Assembly: GCA_031257235.1 (NCBI GenBank)
Contig: JAIRPA010000146.1
Span: 1-10,034 of the forward strand
Length of the DNA: 10,034 nt
Origin: Burkholderiales bacterium
GTDB lineage: Bacteria; Pseudomonadota; Gammaproteobacteria; Burkholderiales; Casimicrobiaceae
Direction: 5' to 3'
In this document: in pieces, positions 4,337-10,034 of the stretch
Layout: every line of letters starts with the position of its first letter
How positions within the stretch are numbered: the stretch's first letter is position 1
The notes under the pieces: generated by a model
Seen by the model: only the letters and a program-made list of their open reading frames with translations
Databases searched by the model: none
What the model was told of the DNA's origin: nothing
Made by a program: the position numbers and the translations under genes

Positions 4337-6130
4337 GTGCAACACATACGGAATTTTTCGATCATCGCGCATATTGATCACGGGAAGTCCACGCTGGCGG
4401 ATCGCTTGATTGAGCGTTGCGGCGGTCTTTCCGAGCGCGAGATGGACGCGCAGGTTTTAGACTCCATGGATTTGGAGCGCGAGCGCGGCATCACCATCAA
4501 AGCGCAAACGGTCGCACTTTCTTACAAAGCGCGAGACGGAGAAACCTATTTAATCAATATGATCGACACCCCCGGTCACGTGGATTTTGCTTATGAAGTG
4601 TCGCGCTCTTTGGCGGCGTGCGAGGGCGCGCTTTTGGTGGTGGATGCTTCACAAGGCGTGGAAGCGCAGACGGTCGCCAATTGTTATACGGCGGTCGAGC
4701 AGGGGGTGGAAGTGTTTCCGGTGTTAAACAAAATTGATTTACCTTCCGCCAGCCCGGATCGCGTGATCGAAGAGATCGAAGATATTGTGGGCATCGACGC
4801 GCAAGACGCGCTTTTGGTGAGCGCGAAAACGGGGGAGGGCATCGACGATATTTTAGAAGCCATCATCGCCAAAATCCCGGCGCCAATGGGCGACCCTGAA
4901 GCACCGCTTAAAGCCTTAATCATTGATTCGTGGTTTGACAATTACGTCGGGGTGGTGATGTTGGTGCGTGTGGTTGAAGGTCGGGTCAAAACGCGCGACA
5001 AAATCATGTTGATGGCGACAGGTGCGGTGTATTCGTGCGAACAATTAGGTGTTTTTACGCCAAAATCCGTCGCGCGGGAAAGTCTTTCCGCGGGCGAAGT
5101 CGGTTTTATCGTGGCCGGCATCAAAGAGTTGAAAGCGGCCAAAGTGGGCGACACGGTGACATTATCCGGCAAGCCCGCGTCCCAACCTCTGCCCGGCTTC
5201 AAAGAGGTCAAGCCGCAGGTTTTTGCGGGGCTTTATCCTGTGGAGTCCAATCAATATGAAGCGTTGCGTGACGCCTTAGACAAACTCAAGTTAAACGATG
5301 CCTCGTTGCACTATGAGCCGGAAGTCTCGCAGGCGTTGGGCTTTGGGTTTCGTTGCGGTTTTTTGGGTTTGTTGCACATGGATATTGTGCAAGAACGCTT
5401 GGAGCGCGAATACGACATGGATTTGGTCACCACCGCGCCGACGGTGATTTATCAAATTGCGCAAAGCGACGGCACGGTGGTAGAAATCGAGAACCCGTCT
5501 AAACTGCCGGACTTATCCCAAGTGGAGGAAATCCGCGAGCCGATCATCACGGCGACCATTTTATTGCCGCAAGATTATGTGGGTCCGGTCTTAACGCTTT
5601 GTACCGACAAGCGCGGCACGCAGATCAACATGCAGTATTTGGGGCGTCAGGTGATGCTGACCTACGAATTACCGATGGCGGAAGTCGTGATGGATTTCTT
5701 CGATCGGTTAAAATCGGTGTCTCGCGGGTATGCGTCGCTTGATTACGATTTCAAGGAATTTCGCGCGGCGGACGTGGTCAAGCTCGATATTCTCATCAAC
5801 GGCGAAAGGGTCGACGCGTTGTCGTCGATGGTGCATCGTTCGGTGGCGCAGTATCGCGGTCGGGATGTGGTGACGCGGTTAAGAAAGTTGATTCCGCGTC
5901 AGATGTTTGACGTGGCGGTGCAGGCGGCCATCGGCGGGCAAATCATCGCGCGGGAAACCATCAAGCAAATGCGCAAAAACGTGCTGGCCAAATGTTATGG
6001 CGGGGATATTACGCGCAAGCGCAAACTTTTAGAGAAACAAAAAGCCGGCAAGAAGCGAATGAAGGCGGTGGGAAATGTAGAAATTCCCCAAGAGGCTTTC
6101 TTGGCGATTTTGCAGGTGGACGATGAATAA
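4337..6130 (+). CDS. lepA: Elongation factor 4 (LepA), translational GTPase
   Basis: LepA is a ribosome-associated GTPase related to EF-G, linked to back-translocation and to 30S biogenesis. The 597-aa protein matches the family length (599 in E. coli) and aligns along its whole length with remembered E. coli LepA. G-domain motifs are present: G1 AHIDHGKST (11-19), switch region RGITI (50-54), G3 DTPGH (77-81), G4 NKID (131-134) and G5 SAK (162-164). The domain II and EF-G-like regions follow, with GFRCGFLGLLHM and DFFDRLKSVSRGYASLDY. The LepA-specific C-terminal domain includes NVLAKCYGGDITRKRKLLEKQK and ends VEIPQEAFLAILQVDDE. Translation starts at GTG, 28 nt after pssA, with AAAGG a few bases upstream. 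The usual betaproteobacterial neighbours upstream, such as a DegP-like protease gene, are absent; psd-pssA occupies that position instead. Confidence 0.98.
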   Translation: MQHIRNFSIIAHIDHGKSTLADRLIERCGGLSEREMDAQVLDSMDLERERGITIKAQTVALSYKARDGETYLINMIDTPGHVDFAYEVSRSLAACEGALLVVDASQGVEAQTVANCYTAVEQGVEVFPVLNKIDLPSASPDRVIEEIEDIVGIDAQDALLVSAKTGEGIDDILEAIIAKIPAPMGDPEAPLKALIIDSWFDNYVGVVMLVRVVEGRVKTRDKIMLMATGAVYSCEQLGVFTPKSVARESLSAGEVGFIVAGIKELKAAKVGDTVTLSGKPASQPLPGFKEVKPQVFAGLYPVESNQYEALRDALDKLKLNDASLHYEPEVSQALGFGFRCGFLGLLHMDIVQERLEREYDMDLVTTAPTVIYQIAQSDGTVVEIENPSKLPDLSQVEEIREPIITATILLPQDYVGPVLTLCTDKRGTQINMQYLGRQVMLTYELPMAEVVMDFFDRLKSVSRGYASLDYDFKEFRAADVVKLDILINGERVDALSSMVHRSVAQYRGRDVVTRLRKLIPRQMFDVAVQAAIGGQIIARETIKQMRKNVLAKCYGGDITRKRKLLEKQKAGKKRMKAVGNVEIPQEAFLAILQVDDE

Positions 6131-6142
6131 TCAATTAAGAAT

Positions 6143-7027
6143 ATGGATAAATTAAATTTTCCGTTGATTTTGTTTGTGCTGACGGTTGCCACAGGCGCCG
6201 TCTGGGCGTTTGATCGTTTTTACGCCGCGAAAAAACGCAACGAGAACCAACGAAGACCGGCGTGGATCGAATACCCTGTCGGTTTCTTTCCGGTGTTGCT
6301 TTTGGTATTTGCGTTGCGCAGTTTTGTGATCGAGCCGTTTAAAATTCCCTCGTCGTCGATGCGCCCCACCTTAGAAGTCGGCGATTTTATTCTGGTCAAT
6401 AAATTTGCCTACGGTATCCGATTGCCGATCATCGAGCAAAAAATTATTCCGCTGGGGCATCCCAAACGGGGGGATACCGTGGTGTTTCGTTATCCGAACA
6501 ATCCGAAAGAAGATTACATCAAGCGCGTGATTGGTCTTGCCGGTGATGTGGTCGAATACAAAGGTAAAATTCTTTCGGTCAACGGGCGGGTTCTGAATGA
6601 CACGCCGATCGGGAAACTTTCCTATCTTGAGAATTACCTCTATTCGGACGAGCGGGGTCAATCCGAAAGCGAGGTTCGTCCCGTGTGGGTGGATACCTTC
6701 ACCGAAACCGCTTATCTTGATCATGACGGAAACCAAAAAATATCCTATACCATTGCCAAAGACCCGATTTTGCCGCCGATTAGTCTTTTTGGCGTGGAAT
6801 CTTTTGAATTTAAAGACGCTTGCGTGTATGCTAACGACGGCTTTAAATGTATCGTTCCTCAAAATCATTATTGGGTGATGGGGGATAATCGGGATCACAG
6901 CGCGGACAGTCGCTATTGGGGGTTTGTCCCGGATGAAAACTTGCGGGGTCGCGCGTTTTTCATTTGGTTTAATTGGGACGATATTAAAAGTGTGGCATTT
7001 AAACGTGTCGGAAGTATTATTCATTGA
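6143..7027 (+). CDS. lepB: Signal peptidase I
   Basis: LepB cuts signal peptides from Sec- and Tat-exported proteins at the outer face of the inner membrane. The 294-aa protein has two N-terminal membrane segments (about residues 5-22 and 45-62) joined by a short basic loop, as in proteobacterial LepB. The catalytic dyad is present: Ser72 in IPSSSMRPTL and Lys127 in DYIKRVIG. Box E, MGDNRDHSADSRYWGFVP (about residues 246-263), is intact. The middle insertion (about 140-235) is typical of the larger Gram-negative enzymes and contains Cys227 and Cys236, a pair that could form a periplasmic disulfide. The gene begins 12 nt after lepA with a weak AAGA site, and the lepA-lepB order is the classical one. 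Translational coupling with lepA is likely. Confidence 0.97.
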   Translation: MDKLNFPLILFVLTVATGAVWAFDRFYAAKKRNENQRRPAWIEYPVGFFPVLLLVFALRSFVIEPFKIPSSSMRPTLEVGDFILVNKFAYGIRLPIIEQKIIPLGHPKRGDTVVFRYPNNPKEDYIKRVIGLAGDVVEYKGKILSVNGRVLNDTPIGKLSYLENYLYSDERGQSESEVRPVWVDTFTETAYLDHDGNQKISYTIAKDPILPPISLFGVESFEFKDACVYANDGFKCIVPQNHYWVMGDNRDHSADSRYWGFVPDENLRGRAFFIWFNWDDIKSVAFKRVGSIIH

Positions 7028-7033
7028 AAGGAG
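7027..7033 (+). promoter_or_regulatory. Strong ribosome binding site fixing the DUF4845 start
   Basis: AAAGGAG lies 5 nt before the ATG at 7039 and overlaps the lepB stop codon. It is the best Shine-Dalgarno noticed in the block and rules out the in-frame TTG at 7024 as the likely start. Confidence 0.75.
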
Positions 7034-7038
7034 AAGTC

Positions 7039-7401
7039 ATGAAAAAAATAAGTTTTCAAAAACAACGCGGGATTTCATTGTGGGGGGTGATGGGGTTGGT
7101 CGTAGCCGCGGTGGTCGTGCTTTGGCTGGCGATTAAAGTCGCGCCGGAGTATTTAGAGTCAAGCTCGGTGGACACCTGCCTTAAAGATGCTTATGCCGCC
7201 TCTAATTTTGCCAGCAATAACAGAGTGGACGATTTAAAAACGAGTTTTAATCAATGCCTTCAAAACAATGCTATTTATGAGCAGTCCGGTTATGAAATCA
7301 AACCGCAAGGCAAAACCGCTATTTTAGAGTGGAAGCGTCAGTTACCGATGTTCGGAAACGCCTCGTTGTTGTTGGAGTTTTCCGCACGCGCTCCGGAATA
7401 A
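7039..7401 (+). CDS. DUF4845 family protein, small pilin-like membrane protein
   Basis: This encodes a 120-aa protein of unknown function. After a basic N-terminus (MKKISFQKQRG) comes one hydrophobic helix (about residues 12-33), then a soluble domain of about 85 residues expected in the periplasm. The sequence QRGISLWGVMGLVV resembles a type IV prepilin leader, with a Gly followed by a hydrophobic helix. The glutamate that true pilins carry at position 5 of the mature form is absent. The soluble part has a Cys pair (DTCLKDAY and NQCLQNN) that could form a disulfide. The gene sits between lepB and rnc, the usual place for DUF4845 genes in beta- and some gammaproteobacteria, so the family call rests on both sequence and position. 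It is 11 nt after lepB and 6 nt before rnc. Confidence 0.85.
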   Translation: MKKISFQKQRGISLWGVMGLVVAAVVVLWLAIKVAPEYLESSSVDTCLKDAYAASNFASNNRVDDLKTSFNQCLQNNAIYEQSGYEIKPQGKTAILEWKRQLPMFGNASLLLEFSARAPE

Positions 7402-7407
7402 ATCAAC

Positions 7408-8181
7408 GTGAAAGAAAAAGGGCTCCCCGATACTTTTGCTTTACTGGGATACCGGTTTAAAACGCCTGCCTTGTTACGGCAGGCGTTGACACATCGGGGC
7501 TTCTCAAAGCAACACAACGAGCGTTTGGAGTTTATCGGAGACGCTGTGTTGAACTGCGTGATTGCGCGCGCGCTGTTTGATCGGTTTCCAACCACCAGCG
7601 AGGGCGATTTATCACGGATGCGCGCGCGCTTGGTGAGTCGGGATGCCCTTTATGATTTAGCGTTGCAGATTTCGTTGAAAGATTATCTTTATTTGAGCGA
7701 CGGTGATTTAAAAGGCGATGCCGTTAGTAGCTCGTCGATCGTTGCGGACGCGCTTGAAGCCGTCTTTGGTGCGGTGATGGTGGATGCGGATTTTGAAACC
7801 GCACGAGAAGTCATCTTTAAAGTGTATGGAGACACTTTAACCGCCGCCACGCCCGATCGCTTAGGGAAGGACGCCAAAACGCGCCTGCAGGAATGGGTGC
7901 AGGCGCGGCGGGATTCGTTGCCCGAATATAAAGTGGTGGAGATCGAAGGAGAGGCGCATCAATTGCATTTTGTGGTGGAGTGCAAAATCCAAGCCCTTCC
8001 GGAACCTTGCCGCGGAGAAGGCGCCACCCGCCGCGCGGCGGAACAGGTGGCGGCACGAGCCGTTTTACAGGCACTGGGGATTCAAGAAGATTTCATCAAA
8101 GAATCGGATTTTAAAAGTAAGCCCCCTAAGCCCAGCAAATTCACCAAGTACGCCAAGGTCGCGCCGCATCACGCGGGGTGA
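7408..8181 (+). CDS. rnc: Ribonuclease III
   Basis: RNase III cuts double-stranded RNA, maturing 16S and 23S rRNA and controlling some mRNAs. The 257-aa protein carries the signature NERLEFIGDAVL. Its catalytic residues fall at the same numbers as in E. coli: Glu38, Glu41, Asp45, Asp114 and Glu117. A double-stranded RNA-binding domain follows at about residues 153-224 (KTRLQEWVQARR through RRAAEQVAARAVLQAL). A lysine- and proline-rich tail of about 30 residues after that makes the protein longer than E. coli RNase III (226 aa). Translation starts at GTG with no strong Shine-Dalgarno, 6 nt after the DUF4845 gene, so coupled translation is likely. Two perfect 10-bp inverted repeats lie inside the reading frame; since many rnc genes are autoregulated through RNase III cutting their own mRNA, these are candidate sites. 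Confidence 0.97.
   Translation: MKEKGLPDTFALLGYRFKTPALLRQALTHRGFSKQHNERLEFIGDAVLNCVIARALFDRFPTTSEGDLSRMRARLVSRDALYDLALQISLKDYLYLSDGDLKGDAVSSSSIVADALEAVFGAVMVDADFETAREVIFKVYGDTLTAATPDRLGKDAKTRLQEWVQARRDSLPEYKVVEIEGEAHQLHFVVECKIQALPEPCRGEGATRRAAEQVAARAVLQALGIQEDFIKESDFKSKPPKPSKFTKYAKVAPHHAG
7461..7487 (+). other. Perfect 10-bp hairpin near the start of rnc mRNA
   Basis: AACGCCTGCC (7461-7470) and GGCAGGCGTT (7478-7487) pair perfectly around a 7-nt loop, about 50 nt after the rnc start codon. In mRNA this would be a stable stem within codons 18-27. Confidence 0.6.
7880..7907 (+). other. Second perfect 10-bp hairpin inside rnc
   Basis: CGCGCCTGCA (7880-7889) pairs with TGCAGGCGCG (7898-7907) around an 8-nt loop. 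It shares the CGCCTGC/GCAGGCG core with the hairpin at 7461-7487. It lies over the conserved RLQEWVQARR codons, so protein constraint may explain part of it. Confidence 0.5.
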
Positions 8182-8235
8182 TGTGTCGTGCCCGTTTTTG
8201 ATGAACCGATGAAAGCGATGACTGACTAAAGACTC

Positions 8236-9171
8236 ATGCCCGACACCCATCCACCTTCTTGCGACTTATCCGAATCTCCCGCATCCGCCCCCACCTTTTG
8301 CGGATGGGTGGCGTTGATTGGACGCCCGAACGTCGGAAAATCCACGTTGTTGAATCGTTTGATTGGCACGAAAGTGAGTATTTCGTCGTCCAAAGCGCAG
8401 ACCACGCGGTATCGTTTAAACGGTATTTTGACCGAAGGCGCGTATCAATTTGTGTTTGTCGATACGCCCGGCTTTCAGATTCGCTATCGCTCTAAATTAA
8501 ACGCGCAGATGAATCAATCGGTCAGAGAGGCTTTAAAAGATGTGGATTGTATTGTGGTGTTGTTGGAAGCCGGCAAATACAACGAATACGACGATAACGT
8601 GATTAAACTGCTCCCTCAAAACAAACCCGTGATTGCCGTCATCAACAAGGTGGATGTTTTGCCCGATAAAGGTTTGGTGTTGCCGCAAATCGAGGCGTTG
8701 TCCCGACGGTTTGATTTTGCGGCGATCATTCCGATTTCCGCCGAGCGGGATTGGCAGGTCAACACACTCAAAAGCACCCTAACGCAGTATCTTCCCGAAT
8801 CTCCCTTCATGTTTGAAGAAGACGATTTAACCGATCGTGATGATCGTTTCTTTGCGGCGGAGTTCATCCGTGAAAAAATTTTTCGATTGTCGGGAGATGA
8901 AGTTCCGTATTCCACGCATGTGGTGATTGATTCCTTCAAGACCGAAAAAACCCTGCGTGTGATTGAGGCAAAAGTCATGGTTGAACGCGAAGGACAACGC
9001 GCGATGTTGTTGGGTCACGAGGGCTCGGTGATGAAGCGAATTGCCACGGAAGCGCGGCAGGATATGGAGCGGCTTTGGGGGTGTCGTGTTCATTTAACGG
9101 TGCGGGTTTTGGTTCGCGCCGGCTGGATGAACGATCCTAAAGTGCTGCGTCAATTTGATATTTCCGCGTAG
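8236..9171 (+). CDS. era: GTPase Era
   Basis: Era is an essential GTPase that binds the 3' end of 16S rRNA and helps 30S subunit assembly. The 311-aa protein has an unremarkable 20-residue extension, then G1 GRPNVGKST (29-37), a switch region with SSKAQTTRYR, G3 DTPG (76-79), G4 NKVD (137-140) and G5 SAE (168-170). The KH RNA-binding domain covers about residues 225-295. Its GxxG loop reads GHEG (260-263), where Era proteins more often have GKGG or GHKG. The replaced lysine is unusual but the fold residues (VMKRIATEARQDMERL) are kept. The gene follows rnc after 54 nt, the largest gap in the block, and has only a weak AAAG site upstream. rnc-era is a classical co-transcribed pair. Confidence 0.97.
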   Translation: MPDTHPPSCDLSESPASAPTFCGWVALIGRPNVGKSTLLNRLIGTKVSISSSKAQTTRYRLNGILTEGAYQFVFVDTPGFQIRYRSKLNAQMNQSVREALKDVDCIVVLLEAGKYNEYDDNVIKLLPQNKPVIAVINKVDVLPDKGLVLPQIEALSRRFDFAAIIPISAERDWQVNTLKSTLTQYLPESPFMFEEDDLTDRDDRFFAAEFIREKIFRLSGDEVPYSTHVVIDSFKTEKTLRVIEAKVMVEREGQRAMLLGHEGSVMKRIATEARQDMERLWGCRVHLTVRVLVRAGWMNDPKVLRQFDISA

Positions 9172-9173
9172 GG
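9169..9173 (+). promoter_or_regulatory. Ribosome binding site choosing the recO ATG
   Basis: TAGGG, formed partly by the era stop codon, lies 5 nt before ATG 9179. This supports that start over the in-frame TTG at 9155, which lies inside era. Confidence 0.5.
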
Positions 9174-9178
9174 CAATC

Positions 9179-10018
9179 ATGGGTGCGCGTGGCAAAAGCG
9201 TCGATCAGGAGCCGGCGTTTGTATTGCATGGTTATCCGTATCGGGAAACAAGTCTATTGGTCGATGTGTTCACCCAAAACTATGGGCGCGTGATGTTGGT
9301 GGCGCGCGGCGCGCGTCGTCCCCGTTCAGAATCGCGCGGGCTTTTGCAGGCATTCCAACCTTTGGCGTTATCTTGGGTGGGGGGGAATGAAATCAAAACA
9401 CTCACCAAAGCCGAATGGCAGGGCGGCATGGCGTTACCCAAACGCGGTGCGTTGATGAGCGCGTTTTATTTAAACGAATTGTTGTTGCGTTTTTTGCCGC
9501 GTGAAGACGCGCATCCGAATTTGTTTGCCGCTTACCAAACCACGATCACGGCGTTGAGCGAGCCGCAAAACGGCACGGTGGACACACAGTCTTTACGAAG
9601 ATTTGAAATGGCGCTTTTATCGGAATTGGGGTACGCGCCGGTGTTGGCGCACGAGCGCGCGCGCCACGCAAAAAACGCCGAAGAAGTCCCGCCGATTGAA
9701 CCTGACAAAAAGTATCGTTATTTTTTTGAACGCGGCGCGTTGCCGGTTGACGAAAAAAGTTTGAAAGAGGCAAAGCCTATCGCGCCCGAAACCCTCGCCC
9801 GATCTCATGAGATTATTTCGCCTGAAGTGCCGATTGTTCACGGTAAAACCTTATTGGCGCTTTCAACCGGCGTCTTTCCCGATACCGAAACGCAAACGGA
9901 AGCAAGACAATTGATGGCGCAGGTCATCAATCATCATCTTGAGAACCGCCCGCTCCACTCCCGCCAAATCATGCGCGAATTAACGAAGATGAAACGAGGC
10001 GGGTTCGGCAAAACGTAG
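9179..10018 (+). CDS. recO: DNA repair protein RecO
   Basis: RecO acts with RecR (and RecF) to load RecA onto SSB-coated single-stranded DNA. From the ATG at 9179 the protein is 279 aa, somewhat longer than E. coli RecO (242 aa). The N-terminal OB fold (about residues 10-85) has the typical YRETSLLVDVFTQNYGRVMLVARGARRPRS and the following LLQAFQPLALSW and EIKTLTKAEW. The helical C-terminal domain begins with AFYLNELLLRFLPREDAHPNLF and includes LRRFEMALLSELGYAPVL. The zinc-binding cysteines of some RecO proteins are absent, as in many proteobacteria. An upstream in-frame TTG at 9155 lies inside era and is unlikely to be the start. The final codons (GKT) and the TAG stop fall within repeat module E, so the original C-terminus may have been altered by repeat insertion. 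pdxJ, the common next gene, is not within the window. Confidence 0.94.
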   Translation: MGARGKSVDQEPAFVLHGYPYRETSLLVDVFTQNYGRVMLVARGARRPRSESRGLLQAFQPLALSWVGGNEIKTLTKAEWQGGMALPKRGALMSAFYLNELLLRFLPREDAHPNLFAAYQTTITALSEPQNGTVDTQSLRRFEMALLSELGYAPVLAHERARHAKNAEEVPPIEPDKKYRYFFERGALPVDEKSLKEAKPIAPETLARSHEIISPEVPIVHGKTLLALSTGVFPDTETQTEARQLMAQVINHHLENRPLHSRQIMRELTKMKRGGFGKT

Positions 10019-10034
10019 GTTTTTACTTTTTGCC
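10006..10034 (+). repeat. Module E copy at the recO 3' end, cut by the window edge
   Basis: CGGCAAAA (10006-10013) pairs with the final TTTTTGCC (10027-10034) around the core TAGGTTTTTAC. The last 19 bases match 2588-2606 of copy III exactly. The module begins within the recO frame and supplies its TAG stop (10016-10018). More repeat modules probably continue beyond the window. Confidence 0.8.

Noticed and set aside
7024..7038. TTG start for the DUF4845 gene
   Set aside because: It overlaps the lepB stop and would place the strong AAAGGAG site inside the gene; ATG 7039 has ideal spacing.
7562..7633. Runs of alternating GC in rnc as possible Z-DNA
   Set aside because: GCGCG strings are common throughout the genes here and fit Arg/Ala codon usage.
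9155..9178. TTG start for recO inside era
   Set aside because: No ribosome site precedes it and the extra residues (MIFPRRAI) are not typical of RecO; ATG 9179 fits better.
1..10034. Defence system, toxin-antitoxin, prophage or transposase genes
   Set aside because: All sizeable supported frames are housekeeping genes or FUSC; nothing else is left uncovered outside the repeat regions.

Overview
The window looks like a chromosomal segment from a betaproteobacterium, or a close proteobacterial relative. Three things point there: the short (about 220 aa) phosphatidylserine decarboxylase next to a CDP-diacylglycerol-serine O-phosphatidyltransferase, a DUF4845 gene between lepB and rnc, and the gene order lepA-lepB-DUF4845-rnc-era-recO. 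The species cannot be named from sequence alone. Nothing phage-like, plasmid-like or transposase-like is present.

Layout: (1) Positions 1-497 are non-coding and form one large, imperfect, nested palindrome built from small hairpin modules. Its right end runs into the stop codon of the next gene. (2) Positions 485-2284, minus strand, encode a two-bundle FUSC-family inner-membrane protein. (3) Positions 2285-2725, between the divergent FUSC and psd genes, hold a 7-bp tandem repeat, a dRS3/REP-like hairpin, a second shorter cluster of the same modules (2404-2607), then a good sigma70-type promoter (2621-2648) and a strong intrinsic terminator (2668-2695) in front of psd. (4) Positions 2726-10018 are eight tightly packed plus-strand genes: psd, pssA, lepA, lepB, a DUF4845 gene, rnc, era and recO. 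(5) At 10006-10034 another copy of one repeat module begins, and it supplies the recO stop codon.

How the genes work together: PssA makes phosphatidylserine and Psd converts it to phosphatidylethanolamine, so the two genes cover PE synthesis. LepA is a translational GTPase, LepB removes signal peptides from exported proteins, RNase III processes rRNA and mRNA, Era is a 30S-assembly GTPase, and RecO loads RecA during RecF-pathway repair. The gaps are short (overlap, 28, 12, 11, 6, 54 and 7 nt), which suggests one long transcription unit from the promoter upstream of psd.

The genes themselves are conventional. The unusual part is the non-coding repeat system. One module (CAAAAAAG-stem-loop-stem-CTTTTTTG) occurs five times with the same fold but different stem bases, which are changed in complementary pairs. 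The modules keep a fixed order (B-C-A-E), face outward from a central palindrome, and can be seen gaining or losing units between the two clusters. They also sit at the 3' ends of two genes and provide their stop codons. They look like a diversifying family of structured, probably terminator-like repeats.
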